Notes: a model not told the origin generated them from the letters alone. A DNA stretch of 64,000 nucleotides from Pegea sp. RAD2-039 (GCA_034620365.1 JAQGEQ010000124.1:310001-374000); one strand, 5' to 3'; positions 47,080 through 61,200 are shown, counted from the first letter of the stretch. Translations and numbers: made by a program.

Positions 47080-50000
47080 GTTACAGATAAGGTTATTTTT
47101 TTAAATTAATGATCTGTAAACGAAATTAAAAATTTGATTAAATTCAGAAACACAAAATCAATTTATGTCACTTCAAAATTCTATAAAAGTTAATCAAAAA
47201 AAGTAAAAACTTCAAACTTTATTTCATAATAAAATATTTGATTGAAAATCAAAACAATAATGGGATAAATTTCGTCAATAAAATAAAGTTCCTTTAGATG
47301 ACTTAATTATTTCATTTTATATTTAATTGAAATGAAAGATTTGTAAAGTTTTGATTTCTAAACTATTTTTTTATGCTTTTGTCAGATTTTTACTTTTATA
47401 GACAACAATATTCAAGCTAAAACTATATATAGTTTAAAGAACTCAATAAACAATACTAGATGAGATGAAAATTATCTTTTGATAAAGTTAGAAATAACTA
47501 AAAGTAAGTCTTCAATAATGGAAAATACTTCATAAAATAAATCAGTAAATCTAGAATACTTCAACTTCATAAAAACTGAAATAAAGTTGAAGAGAATATT
47601 TACTTCAAATAATTATTATTGACTATTGATACTAAGAAGTATTATAAAGATTATTATTCTGTTTTATAAAAAGACAAACTAAATTAAAGTCTTAAATAAT
47701 TTCTTTAACACTTAAAAATTTTATTTTAGAATAAGTAAAGAATTCTGGGAAAACTACTTGATGATTAATTGATCTATTTCTTCCAGTCTTTGTCTTTATT
47801 TTCTACAAATTAGTTTACAATGTTTAACTTGATGAACATTTTTTAATTTGTAACATTTTAGAATAATAAATTTTAATTTTTTTGTGAAATAGTTCTTTTG
47901 AACAACTTTTTTCGAATATCAAGTTCAAAAAAGAATTTTAGAATCATTTTTTTCGGTTATAAAACTTTGTCATTAAAGATATTTAAAAGATAGTGATTCG
48001 ATAAAACCAATCTAGAAATGTTTGCTTTAAAAATTGAGATAAATAAATATATATTGGGATTTGCAAATTGATGTTACAAACTAAAACTTCAAACAATATA
48101 TTTAATATAGTTAAAATGCTATATTAAATAATAAACATCAATTTAAAAAGTTGTTATAAATACATCTAAAGCTTTTTTCTGTATTAAAATTTTAATAGAA
48201 AATTTTACAACTATTAAACCATCATTTACAAGTCAAAACTAAAATTCAAAAATATTTATAACAAAAAATAGAATATTTGAAATTTAATATTTTTAAATAG
48301 TGTTTAGATATTACTACGATTTATTTCTTTCTTCACGCTGACAAATATAACTAAAAAATATTTTGAAAATCTCTCTGAAGCTAATTGAAAAGTAAATTGG
48401 AAGTAAAACACCATTTCTTTTCAAACCAGAACTTTTTGAAAAAACTTTTCGACTTTATCTTTACAATTTTTGGAAAAAATGAAATCAACAATTAGTTTAC
48501 TCACTTTTATAACTGAAATCTGTTTTGATTACAAAAAGAGAGATTATTTGATGAATTCATCAAAAATATTTTCTAATTTGTTTTTTTAAAGGTGATTTTG
48601 CCATATTTCCAAAATACTTTCAGTGATTTAATTTCAAGAAAAAAGAAAGTTTTCGCACACAATTTATGTTTTGTCAGATAGAATCTCTTTAATATTTATA
48701 ATTTCAGTATTATTTACAATAATAAACAATTAAAAAGACTTTTAAGTGATTTATATGATATGGAAATGTTTATCTAAAAACCAAAATAAGAAATTCAAGT
48801 TTTTATTTCATGCTTCTTCAAAATCTTTTCCTTTTCTAAATAGAAACAAATACTTTTGTTCTTTAGCACAAATTCAAACTACTTCTTATTTATTTTTTAA
48901 AGTATTTTATTGGTTATAACGATTAATTATTGCTTGAAAACATTATAAAGATAAAGGAATTGATAGATATAGTAATTAAAATCAAATCTTCAAATATCTT
49001 TCAATAATTTCACCAAAAAATTAAATCTTTCAACGATTCTTACATCTTTTGAAAATTTAATTGATTTAGGTTAAACAAATGAAAGTTTAAATTTTAGATT
49101 CAAAATTTAAATTTGAATCATTAGTGATTTATCAAGCGAAATATAAATGTAACCTAGGAAATTGTTTGTGAAAAAAGTTGATTAAAAAACTTTGAAAATA
49201 GAATCACTTGAATATAAAAGCTAGCTAAGTCAAAAGGTTTTTTATTTTTATAGAAACAAATATGTAATCTTTATCTTTTTTTTTAAATCAATTTTATTAA
49301 ATGATTTCAAAATATAAAGCAAGCTTGATTATACTTACTGAAAAAGTTTAATATCTGCTAAACAATTACCAGTAAAATGGAAAAGAAATTTTTTGATTTT
49401 ATAAATTATATCATTATTAATATAATTAGTTTCTAAAAATCAAACTTTTGGCAAATTCTACTAAGTAATGATGAAGTTACAGTATTTATATATTCGAAAA
49501 AAACATACAAAATCGATTTGATAAATGTTGTAAATTTTAAGTTAGAAGATTTACAAATACTTTAAAGTTTAAATTTTAATTCAAAAAGAAAAACATATTT
49601 TTTATAAAAAGTGATTTCATTGTTTGTATATGTTTTTTTTGTTATTATAAAATCAATTTACATTAAGAAAGTTTCTTTAATTAATCAACAAGTTTGTTTT
49701 AAAAACATTTAATTACGTCATTGTTGAATACAAATTAAACAAAACGTTTAAATGGTTTGACTTTAAAACACATTTTATATCTAGAAACTACTAACAAGAG
49801 AATTAAAAGTAACTTTTTGGGCTCTCACTTACTTTATAACCAACATTAAAATTATTCTAAATTCATTATGTAAAACTAACTTCTAAATCAAACTAATTTA
49901 AAAACTTTTAGTTTAGTCAATGTGAATTTCCTAAACTTATTTAAGTCAATGTAGAACTTAAGATTTGAAATATTTTTAATAATTTTTAGCTAATTATTTA

Positions 50001-53000
50001 TCATTCATACTTGCTTTAAAGAATTCCTTTAAATTAATTCATCTTTTAAAAACGTTTAACAATTGTAATATTACATTCTAAACATTTTACTTTAAAAACA
50101 AGCTTTTGAATCATTTTTGTAATTAAAATTAAAATTATATATAAAAATTGGTCGTTTTGAAAGTGTCTACTACCTTAATCTTACACTATAACAAAATATA
50201 CAAACTAAAATGTTCAATGTTATTCAAAAAAAACTTTTAAATTGTCTTTTCACAATGTTTTAAATATTCTTATTTTAGATAGTCTTTGAAAATCGTTGCA
50301 TTAAATAATATGCTTTCAAAAAACGCAATAAGCAGTTTTGATTGTTGTTATAAAAATACACTTCAGTTGAATTTTGTTCTTTTAACAATTTAATCAGAAG
50401 TTTATGTAATACTGTAAACAAACTTCTGTCAAAATCGATTTAGACTTTAAATAGCTTTATTGTATATAAGATCACATTTACATATAAGACTAAATTTTAA
50501 AAATCATTTAAATTTTATTTCACAAAAAGTAAATGCATAAATATAAAATTGTCATATAATTGTTTATTTAAAATCATTCTATAAATACTTTGTTAAAAAC
50601 TTTTAAAATTTCTAAAAAATAATTTTTCTTTGTGAATTTCAAAATATTTCAAAAAAAATTAAAATTATTATTCTAATGTATTTTGTTGGGAACCAATTAA
50701 GAAGTTTTTGAAAATTGTCTTAATCAATTTTACAAAATCTTCTAGTTTTTAGAAATAAGTAATAATTAATTGACTTAAAACAACACAAAAAGTAATTCAT
50801 AATATCTTATTGGAGCTTCAAATAACTTTCTTAACAGAATTATTTTTTAAATTTCTTTTCAGCAATTAACAATAAAAAAATATTGTTAGCAAACAAATAC
50901 AAGTTGATATAAAAGTTTCAATAATTTCAGTTTTAATCAATAAACTTTAAATATTTACACTTGAGTATTTATAATTGAAAACGGAACTCAAAGACATCTT
51001 TCATACAACATTTAATGAGATGTTTAAATGAAACAAAATGGCTTTTTCTTAAAAAAATATTTTTTTGTTTATTTCAATCAACACAAAATAGAATAACTAT
51101 AAAGATTACTTCTTGCTAATCAACTCTAAATTATATAGGTTGTAAGTTACAAATTCAACAGATCTTGTAGCAAATATGGTGAAGTAGATAAAATAAAAAA
51201 GAATCAGGTAGTATTTTGTACAAACACTCGACTACAATTCAATGCTTCCAACTTCATACCATCCATTCAATACCTCCTAGCAGGTTGATTAAAGTCTCAC
51301 GTCACAACACTCATCTCTTTTCTTGACTAAGATAAAAATTAATGAAAAAGAGTCTACTGATTTAGAAGAAGAATCAAATGTGTCTTCGGAGTTTGCAAAT
51401 AATAACACAAGTTAACCAGGATTAGTAAATGCCAAAGAGATTAATTATTATTTTTAAGATAAAGTAAAAATTGTGTAAAATCAAACGTAGACACAAACTA
51501 TTACGTTTCACTTCTATAATCTCTAACAACTTTGTTCTTTGACTTTAAAAGTAATTATTTATATAAGTAATAAAAATCTTTAAATATTAAAAAGGTGAAA
51601 ATGGAAATTAAAAATTGAATATGAAAGTTATTTCTTCATCTGCAGCAAAATACATAAAAATGAAATCAATAAACAAAAAATTGTTTAAATTTTCTGATTC
51701 ATGTTTCATACTAGTTGTATATAGTTTTTATCGACTTACTAAAACTGTTTATGGACCACAGCTTGTAGGACAATATTGAATTTAGATGGACCATTAGTTG
51801 ACTGATGATCGATTGTTTTCAAATTAATTTCTTTCACTTAATTGAATATAATTTTAAAAATAACAGAATTTCTAATCGTAAATCATACTTTAATTTATAA
51901 TTATTAAATATTTACAAATCTACAAAGTTAGAAATAGTTTCAAAGTAAGTCGGATAATTCTTTCTAATAAAATCCGTATAAATCTGTATATTATTATTTT
52001 CGATAATACTGTTTTATTTTATTATGGAAATTATCACAATTTATAAGAAGTAAATAACAAAAACGTCTATAATAGATAAGATTTAAAAATGTTTTTGTCG
52101 TGCAAAAGAGATGAAAGAATTTGGTTTTGCTAGCAAAAGTTTAGATGTAATTTTAAAATATTAAATATTAGAGTTTTCAAAAATAGTGATTTATGTTTTA
52201 ATAGTCATTTATAGTTTTAACTCAATAACTAGCAAAAAAATCAAATAATTAACAATCAAATTATCACTCTTATTGAATATATTAGCCACAAAAAGTATAC
52301 AAATTTCATTTATGTTTGAAAGTTTAAAATAAATCTGTTTAATGTTTTGGAAAGCAAGTAAGATCAGAAAATCCACAACAAAGTTATTTTAGATGAACTT
52401 TCGAATGTTTACAAATCTATTTATTTTGCTTTTGAGTTGAAATATGAAAGTAAAAGTAGTTTTATTTCTTTTCATAAGATTAAACTAATATTAAATTAAA
52501 ACTGCTGTTATTCGTTACAAATAGATAAATGAAAAAACTAATTTTTCCATCTGATTATTTTTGTTTAAACAGTTTTGAATGAGAATAACAAAACTTGTTA
52601 TTTGTTTTGAAATAAAACCAATATGAAACATATTTATTCTATATAATTATTTCTTTATTCTTTAATATTAGTTTCAGTTATATAATACTAAAACTTTCCT
52701 ATTCAACATTTAATCAGCTGAGCTTAAAAGTAAATTATAGAAATGTTCAATTGTTTTTTTCAAATAATATTAGAATCTATTTACTTTAATTTTACCCAAA
52801 AATACACAATTTGAATTTACAATGTATATTCTAATGTTTCCAAACTAAAAACTTTAAATGAATATTTCTAAATCAAATGTTTTTGTGTAAATCTTTTTAA
52901 TTATTTTACTTTTTAAGTCTTTTATAAGTAAATATAATAAAGCATTTTCATCAAATATTAGATTTAATTTTTTGATAAATCAATAATTTTGAAACTGCTT

Positions 53001-54298
53001 TAGTTGTAATACAATAAAGTTAGTTTTACTAAATGCTGGAAACAGTTTGTTTAAATTCAATTTTTCTTTGTAAAGAAATAATTTTAAGATTTTGACCAAG
53101 AAAATCAAAACAAATAAGAATTGAAAACTATTATTGTTTTTAAAAGTTTAGTTGGTTTGTATTCCTAAATATGAATAAAAAGTTAAAACGTTTTAGTGAA
53201 AAACTTGATATTCACAGTTTTGTTTCATATTTTAATTATTTATGATAGTTAATATATAAAATAACAATTTCATTTACTGGTAAGTAACTTCCTAAGGATT
53301 AATAGAAGCAAGTTGCAATTTACTTTTGTTTTGTTTTTCAAATTTAAAACAAAACCAACTTATATTAGTTAGTTGATTTTTCATAAACTAAATCAAAAAC
53401 ATTGTTGTTATAACTTTTTCTCTTTGCAAAATAATCTAATTAGATTTACTAATAATACATTTCAAATGTTTGAAACATATTTTTTTATCAAAATCATCTT
53501 ATTTTTTGTGAAAGTTCAGTTTTACAGCTTTTAACTTATTTTAAGTCTTTAAATGTTTATACACAAGAATTACAAATACAAAGATAGAAAAACTTTGATT
53601 CGATTGGTCTTATTAAATATTTGAAAATACTTTATTATTTTATTGTATATACAGAAGTAAATATAAAAGTAGCATATTTCAGATTATTTCTAACTAAGTA
53701 CTGATGACTCTTTTAATACAACATCAATTTAAATGAGCTTCCAAAGCAAATTGTTTAAGATAATTGATGATAAATAAACGCATTTACCCATTTTAAAGAA
53801 GTTGAAAAATAAATAAACTTTTCTTTTTAACTAATGTTATGTGTTTATTCATTATAAACAGTTCAAAACATTAAATCAAATACTGGACTTTTGCTATTTT
53901 TCAAAAAGTTTTTTTTAAATGTTTAGCATTTTGTAATTTCAACAGTTTTGTAATCTTTTTAATAATCTTTTTATTATTATCATGCTAAATTAAAGGTTTT
54001 TCAAAACTACTTCAAAACGTAATAAAATATCTAAAATATTTGATTGAAACTTAATATAAACATAAAGAGAAAATATGAGAGATATCATTTTACTTTTGAT
54101 TATATTCCACAAAATTATTTTCAGCTTAAATATTACTTAATTACAGATATCATTTAACATTTGGGTTGTTAAATAGCAAAATAATAAGAACTAACAATTA
54201 ACAAAACAATTTATCATTTTAAAACTAAAACTTTCAGTAAAATAGAAAAGATAACTGAAGTGAGGAGACGGAAAAGTAGAAGATTTGAAATCAACTTT
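47080..54298. other. Long AT-rich spacer across the duplication junction
   Basis: 47,114-47,730 is the duplicated 5' flank. 47,731-50,372 is single-copy and purely A/T-rich without open frames. 50,373-54,298 repeats 42,220-46,143, including the less AT-rich patch at 51,230-51,420. No gene seen in over 7 kb. Confidence 0.65.
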
Positions 54299-55234
54299 TC
54301 ACACTTGTGTTTGGCTATGCTTCTTTTCACTATACTTTTTTCGACTTTTATCAATCACTGCATAGATAGCATTTGGATACGCTTGGCTAGTGATTGGTCG
54401 ATGGTAACCTTGTTGATCTACATCAGAAGTGGATTGGTAATCAATAGGAGCTTTTATAGCATCTTGAGGAAGACTGTATACTTCATCAAACTCTTCAATA
54501 GGGACATTGACAGTGGTGCAATCAGCATTATCAACCACAAGCTCAGTTGGTTGTTTAGGATCCACAGCGACAGAATAGTTCAAGGACTTCTTGTAATTCT
54601 TCTTATTAACTTTCGCTTTGTAGCAAAGAAGTACAATGACTATGACGAGGATAGAGATAATCACAATGAGTATAATTTGTAGTGTTGGGAAGAATGATGA
54701 TTCATAAGTCTCACAATTAGTTGCAATTGTTGGTTCATCCTGCTGTATCAATGTCTTCATGATCTCAGTTGTAGTTGTAGGAGCTGGTTTACTCTTAGAG
54801 CAGAGAAATGGAAGATCAGAATCATCATTATAAGTTGGTTTAAATCGAATTTTGTTAAAATCTTCTTTTTGTACAAAAAAAGTATTTCCATCAGATGAAG
54901 GAAGTACGCCATTTTCAAACAAAGATTTTTGCTCATCAACATCCAGTGGTGATCCATCACTCCAAGAACCAGTTCCATTTTGGAAATTAAGCCCAACTCT
55001 AAACATATTCCGCATTCTGTATTCTACTTCAAGAGTTCGAATACCATGAACATCAGTCTTGTAGCAATTATCCAAATGATCCAAAGTATCATTTAATCTC
55101 TTCTGATTGTTGATCGCAGCGAGCTTTTCACCAAACTGATGACAAATATCAACAGAATCCTTCCAATTCTTTTTAGAATCGACGACCCGAAGAAGCAAGC
55201 CATCTGACTCATAATGATACTTACAAGTGTCCAT
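54299..55234 (-). CDS. C-type-lectin-like receptor, tandem partner of G11 (G12)
   Basis: 311 residues and near-identical to the gene at 46,144 except for a patch at residues 121-142 (FVQKEDFNKIRFKPTYNDD against FIDKGDFHGVQFKSVNNDD), a few single changes (I for Y at 30, R for W at 75), and QQDEP/QKYEP in the stalk. WSDG (91-94), Cys4/31/57/145, membrane helix (about 182-205), CTTV (Tyr to Cys at the YATI site), YSLP and AIYAVI are all kept. TTCGTTTACAG with exon start at 55,268, 34 nt upstream of the ATG. The clustered changes in otherwise matching DNA point to conversion from another paralogue or to selection on the end of the lectin-like domain. Confidence 0.86.
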   Translation of the reverse strand: MDTCKYHYESDGLLLRVVDSKKNWKDSVDICHQFGEKLAAINNQKRLNDTLDHLDNCYKTDVHGIRTLEVEYRMRNMFRVGLNFQNGTGSWSDGSPLDVDEQKSLFENGVLPSSDGNTFFVQKEDFNKIRFKPTYNDDSDLPFLCSKSKPAPTTTTEIMKTLIQQDEPTIATNCETYESSFFPTLQIILIVIISILVIVIVLLCYKAKVNKKNYKKSLNYSVAVDPKQPTELVVDNADCTTVNVPIEEFDEVYSLPQDAIKAPIDYQSTSDVDQQGYHRPITSQAYPNAIYAVIDKSRKKYSEKKHSQTQV

Positions 55235-58139
55235 GTTACAGATAAGATTATTTTTTTTAATTAATGATCTGTAAACGAAATTAAAAATTTGATTAAATTC
55301 AGAAACACAAAATCAATTTATGTCACTTCAAAATTCTATAAAAGTTAATCAAAAAAAGTAAAAACTTCAAACTTTATTTCATAATAAAATATTTGATTGA
55401 AAATCAAAACAATAATGGGATAAATTTCGTCAATAAAATAAAATTCCTTTAGATGACTTAATTATTTCATTTTATATTTAATTGAAATGAAAGATTTGTA
55501 AAGTTTTAATTTCTAAACTATTTTTTTATGCTTTTGTCAGGTTTTCACTTTTATAGGCAACAATATTCAAGCTACAACTATATATAGTTTAAAGAGCTCA
55601 ATAAACAATACTATATGAGATGAAAATTATCTTTTGATAAAGTTAGAAATAACTAAAAGTAAGTCTTCAATAATGGAATATACTTCAAAAAATAAATCAG
55701 TAAATCTAGAATAGTTCAACTTTATAAAAACTGAAATAAAGTTGAAGAGAATATTTACTTCAAATAATTATTATTGACTATTGATACTAAGAAGTATTTT
55801 AAAGATTATTATTCTGATTTATAAAAAGACAAACTAAATTAAAGTCTTAAATAATTTCTTTAACACTTAAAGATTTTATTTTAAAGTAAGTTTAAATTTA
55901 TTTATAAAATAATTATCAAATTATTTACTTAAGTTTCATGATTTTTAATTTTTATGAATAAGAATATTGATGCAATCTCTATTTTAGATAATGATTAAGA
56001 TAAAAACTTGTTATAAGGTTAAATACAAGAATTAATTCCCTCTAAAATGTACATAAAGCTAAAAGATAACTATAATGAAATTAAACAATTAAATCTTACT
56101 TTAAATAAAACAGTTATATATTCTTTCATATAAACAATTAGAGTGAAAAACAAAAGCTCCAAGATAAATTAACTATTAAGTAAACTGAAGATTATTAATT
56201 ATAATTAGTCATATTCAATAATGTAGCTCAAACACATTATAATATTTTGTTATTATTATTAAACATCTTAGATATATAAAAAGAAATCTGTATTATTAAC
56301 ATTCTTTATAATTATCAATACTTTAACAATATATATTTCATATAATTAAGACTTAGTTAGTTGATTTCTATTATTTTATTAAACATTAAAAAAAATTGTA
56401 AATACTAATTCTTAGCTTTAAGAAACATTTTAATAAATTTTTAACTTGAAAACTACAATTTTATAATCCTATTTAGCATAATTACTGATTTTAATTAGAC
56501 TATTTTTAAGTAAATTAGAATACTATTAAGTTCAATTTTTATAATGAAAATAAGCAAATTTTTCTAAATAAACTTAAGCCAATAAAGACCATAACACGAT
56601 TTTTCTATTTTAAGAATATGTAACAACTTTGAAAAAAATACTTTTAATTCAAAAGTTATTCTAACTTTATATTGAAAACTCTTTTTCTAGGTCTAAACTC
56701 TAAAATCAAGTAAGCTACAGTACCAGCTAACTATTAATAAAAACTAGTTTGTACAAACTTAATAGAAAAATTATTACAAGGTTTACTATAGAAATACTTT
56801 GTATACTTATTCTTATACAAAGTAAAAATTTCTTATAAACATTATAAGAGTAAGTTTATTATAAAACTAAATAAAGAATTGTTTTTAAATATTTATAAAC
56901 TACATAAAATAAAACAGCGTTAATAACTAGTTTTTTTAGGCCACATATAAACTGTAGAAAGATGAAGTAATAGAAATCAGAACCATTCTCGTCGATAATA
57001 GTTATATTGAAGTAACCTCAAGTTTATGAATCAAAGTATCAGAAACTTTGATAAGAAACTGCATTTTGTGATACTACTGAAATAAAGTAATGAAAAAGCC
57101 TAAGGAAATTTGTTGTTTTTTAGGTTCATTGTTCAAGTTATATAAACATTTTACCATAAAAAGCTAATAACTTATTTTAAAGACTTTAAAACTGTTGCAG
57201 TTTTAATTACATCATATAAACTACATTTAAAAACAAAGTTAACATATTTTATAAAGATTAAGAAGATTAGAAGTTAGAGATAAAAATTATCTGAATAAGA
57301 ATTTCATGTCATTAAAATCCAAAATATAAAACTTGCATACAACTTGTATAATCTTTAACCCCATGAGATGCTAAAAAATGTTTTAAAAGAAGTTAGAAAG
57401 TTTGTTTTTTAAAATTTCGAACAACTTTAAAATAGTTATTACAAACATAAGAAAATGAATACTAGTACAAAACTATAAGAACTAGACAAAAAACTCAAAA
57501 TAAATTTGCTATAAATAGAGTTTTTTTAACAAGCCTTTTCGATTCAAATTCGTTTATCTGATTCAGATACTCATCGGATAATGATTTTAAATCTATTTAC
57601 CTTTAAAAGGTTCGAATTTGAAAAATAAATAAAAACTTTTGCTGTTTATTTTATAATAATCAAACATTTTGAGAAAGTATTTTGTAAAATGTAACATATG
57701 TTGAATGCTACAATTTGATTGTTATAAAAATTTATAAGAGGGACATAGTTTTATCAGTATTAAAATCAAATAACTATTTATAACATCGTTAAAAAACTTA
57801 GAAGTTAAAGTTTATAAAGATTTAAGCTTTTATTTGAAAGAACAGTTTCAAATTTGAATTCTATTAATTTTGTCACATTTAAACAGAAAGTATTTTATCA
57901 CACTTTTTTTAGGAAGTATACTTTCACTAAGTGATTTCGTTTTTTAAACGAGCTGTGGACTGAAAATTTTCAGCCTGAAATATAATATCCTGAATTCTCG
58001 TATGAGAAAATCGTCTGCTTAATCTTGATTAGAAATAAAAATTCTGGTAGAAAACAAAGAATCTTATTCGTACTTTTTAATTAGATATTTGCATATTATC
58101 TATGCATATTTGTGGATAAAATAGTTGATATGTAAATGA
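55235..58139. other. AT-rich intergenic DNA
   Basis: 55,235-55,888 is the duplicated 5' flank of the 55,234 gene. After that the sequence is unique and A/T-rich. No gene, RNA or repeat family recognised. Confidence 0.6.
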
Positions 58140-58294
58140 TTACTCCTGTAGCTTGAGGTGTGTCTGGATACCTTCTTCCTCATTGGACTTTGAGAGGAGG
58201 ACAGCGTAAGCAGAATCTTCTTCGGAGGCTGATGACACACATGATGTCTTCTTTCCAAACTGGATTTTTTCTGGGTCTCCTCCCTTTGTATTCC
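58140..58294 (-). CDS. Probable terminal coding exon with ITIM-like motif
   Basis: 155 bases of about 50% GC in very AT-rich surroundings. On the minus strand an acceptor-like TCATTCATTACTTCAG precedes 58,294. With two leading bases completing a split codon, the exon reads 50 residues to TAA at 58,140-58,142. The peptide is Glu/Ser/Lys-rich, typical of a cytoplasmic tail, and contains SAYAVL (residues 27-32 of the exon), an exact match to the ITIM consensus and reminiscent of the YAVVDKS end of the receptor family (here YAVLLSKS). The two other frames are interrupted or run into A/T sequence. Upstream exons should lie to the right, but I could not identify them. It may be a different receptor gene, or an orphaned exon. 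Confidence 0.6.
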
Positions 58295-61200
58295 CTGAAG
58301 TAATGAATGATGATCAGAGACACTATTTATCTTTAACTATAAAGATGATTAGAAAGATCTAGTTAGAGTTTGATCCTGGTAACTAATTAGTATAAAGTTT
58401 TATTCAAGACTACATCTGCAAACTCTTTAAAGATGTGATACAATGCCAATAATATTTTAATGAAATTATCATTTGTTTAATCTTCTAATGCATATATCTA
58501 AAAATAAATTTCTTCTTAAATAATAACTTTTAGTAAAACTTTTAGATATTGAAAAACGTTTGAAAATAGAATGACAATATTTTGTCTTGTGTAAAATCAA
58601 CTTTTTGAATTTTACAATTTCTCAATTATTCTTTTATTAAAAAATCTTCTAATTTACAAAATTTCATTCAAATGAAACAAATTTAGTTTTCTAAATTTAA
58701 TCTGTTTTAGCTGATGCTGTACTTTAGCTTAAATTTGTAAAGTTTTCAGAAGATTTACGCTATAAAGTCGAAACAACTTTTTTTCTTAAACAATTTAGAC
58801 AACAAATCTTGCTGTAAATAGAACTATTGGTATAAGCTAGTGACTGAAGAATAAAAAGACAAAAGGGTTTAAAGATAGATTTACAATAACTGTTTAAGTA
58901 TTTCAAAAATTAATAAATGCTTCTAAATAAATGTTCTATTCCTTTTCTTTTAAATTATTACAAGTATAATAAAATTTCTTTGTAATTTCTTCTTTTGATA
59001 ATTTATGAGTTGAATTACTTGTTACAATTATGAGAAGCTAGATAATAAATTCATGTTTTCAATTGACTATAACTGAGCAAATATTTCAAATTATGCAAAA
59101 TAAACTTTTATTGGTTTATCAAAATTGAAGAAATTTAATAAGGTCCAAATACTGGCTTTCAAGATATCAATTCTAACGGCAAAATGTAACCAAAAAGTTG
59201 AATGATTTTTACAATAAGATTAAAAGTTAGATTTTGATTTTTTTATCAGTAATCTAACCTTTAATCTTGATTGTTCTTAATTATTAATAATCCATTTTAT
59301 CATTTTTTTAGATAAAAAACGTGAGTACAAAAATAAATTTCCTATTAATATCATATATTGATATGGTAACTTGCTAGGATAAGAAAAAATCTATCAAATA
59401 AAAAGAAATTTTAAAAACTTCTTTCATTTCAATATCTTTTGCTTCTGGAACACCAGTATAGCCGTTCTTGGTCAATTATTTTCATAACAAAATTAATTTT
59501 TTACATTTTTCTATCTTCTGTTGTAATTAATAGGCAAATAATAAAAACAAAATATTTTATTTATTTGTAATTTTACCAACAGGCCATTATACTCAATATA
59601 ATTGTAATTTTTTTAATAATTTTAATTTTTGTTATACTAGCGCATTGAGTTTCACTTTTAACTAAAACTTTTGAAAAGTGTTTTGACAACTTTTGTAAAA
59701 GTAATTATTTTGTCTGTAACTTTCTCCACAAAACTCTAATCATAAGCGTATTTTTTACATCTATTTTTTCAAAACTGTGTAACTTTTTAAAGAGCTTGCT
59801 TCAGTCAGTTTTATGTTAGTTATTTTTATGTTTAAGTTATTTATAATAATTTATTAATAGAATTGATTGTATATTGTTCAGCAAAAGCCTTACAGTTATA
59901 TATAGTATTAAATTATTGAAATTTTGTTTTTTTTTGTTACAAATATTCAGCACAATTTTTTAGTGTTTGTAAACTTATCAAAAAGTAAAAATAATCAAAG
60001 AATAAAAATAAAGTTTAATAAATAATAATGATAATTTATAAATAGATAAAAATAGTTAAAAAGTTTAAACTACATTATGGATTAAACTTTTCTAAACTAT
60101 GATTTTTTTCTTCTTTCTATTTTATTTTCATTGTTTGTGAGAAGTGTTCTTTTCTGTCAACATCCTTCACTTTTTATGAAGTAAACAAAAATAAATAATG
60201 AGAATTGAAAAAGGTGAAAATAATTTTAATTTTAAGTTAAACTAGCTGTTATTTAATCTTTCAATCTTCTTATTTATTTCAATAAATGCAAAGGAGGGTG
60301 TCTGAAAAGAGCATCTCTCGCTAACACACATTCTCACAAATAGCATCTATTAAGTTAGAAATATAGAAAACAAAGGATGTAAGACATGGCATTTCAGTAG
60401 TCGTCAAATCATATAACAGTGAACAATTACATGGAATGTAAATAGTATAAAAAAGAAATAATCACAGTTTAGAAATGGCAATGTTGGCAATGTTATAACG
60501 GTTTAACTTCTGCTTGAACAGCACGAGTGATTCCGACATGACAATTTCTGATGGCAGCTGGTTCTAAATACTAATTTTGCGGCATGATAATATCTTTTCT
60601 CTGATTAACGTACCAGGTGATATGAGCTTATTAAGGTGTAATGTGTGTCGTCTGAGCTGATATAACTTGAGGAAAGGACTAATGGAAAAGAAATCATCAA
60701 ACTGAAGGTCAATTAAATTGTGGATAATTTAAAAAATAAGATACGATAAATACGATGTTTATAAATATATTATCGTACAGAATATCTCCAACTAGTTAAG
60801 ATTGTAAATAAGAGTAGTCTTAAACTTCTACATAATTATAAAGTATTTTTATCATCAAATATTCTTAATGAGTTTAAAAATGGATTTTTCAATATTAATA
60901 AATTTTAATATAATTTTGTAGTATTGAGAAACACTCTTATTCAGATCATTAAAAAATGATGTAAAAAATTCTGAAAAGATAAATAATTAAAGCTAATTAG
61001 AGTCTTAATTATATACATTATTTCATATCATTAAAAGAGTTTTTCTTTATTAAATTTAAGATCAGTCGTATTTGTTAATTCTATAAATCTTTCAACTTTC
61101 TTCATATTTATTTCTTAATTGGATGTCAATTAACAATAGCCAACAATAAAAGAAACTTTTTACTATTTGGCTACATCACTTATTAAGCGCTAATTAGCTT

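Larger units (their letters stand above)
42220..55888. repeat. 8.15-kb tandem duplication (one and two-thirds copies)
   Basis: 42,220-47,730 and 50,373-55,888 are direct copies offset by about 8,152-8,155 bases. The 47,731-50,372 segment is present once. Each copy carries one complete minus-strand receptor gene near its right end. Noncoding sequence differs by isolated substitutions and 1-2 base indels. The left edge coincides with the truncation of the fragment at 41,967-42,213, with a short shared 'attttgttc' at both junctions. Confidence 0.9.
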
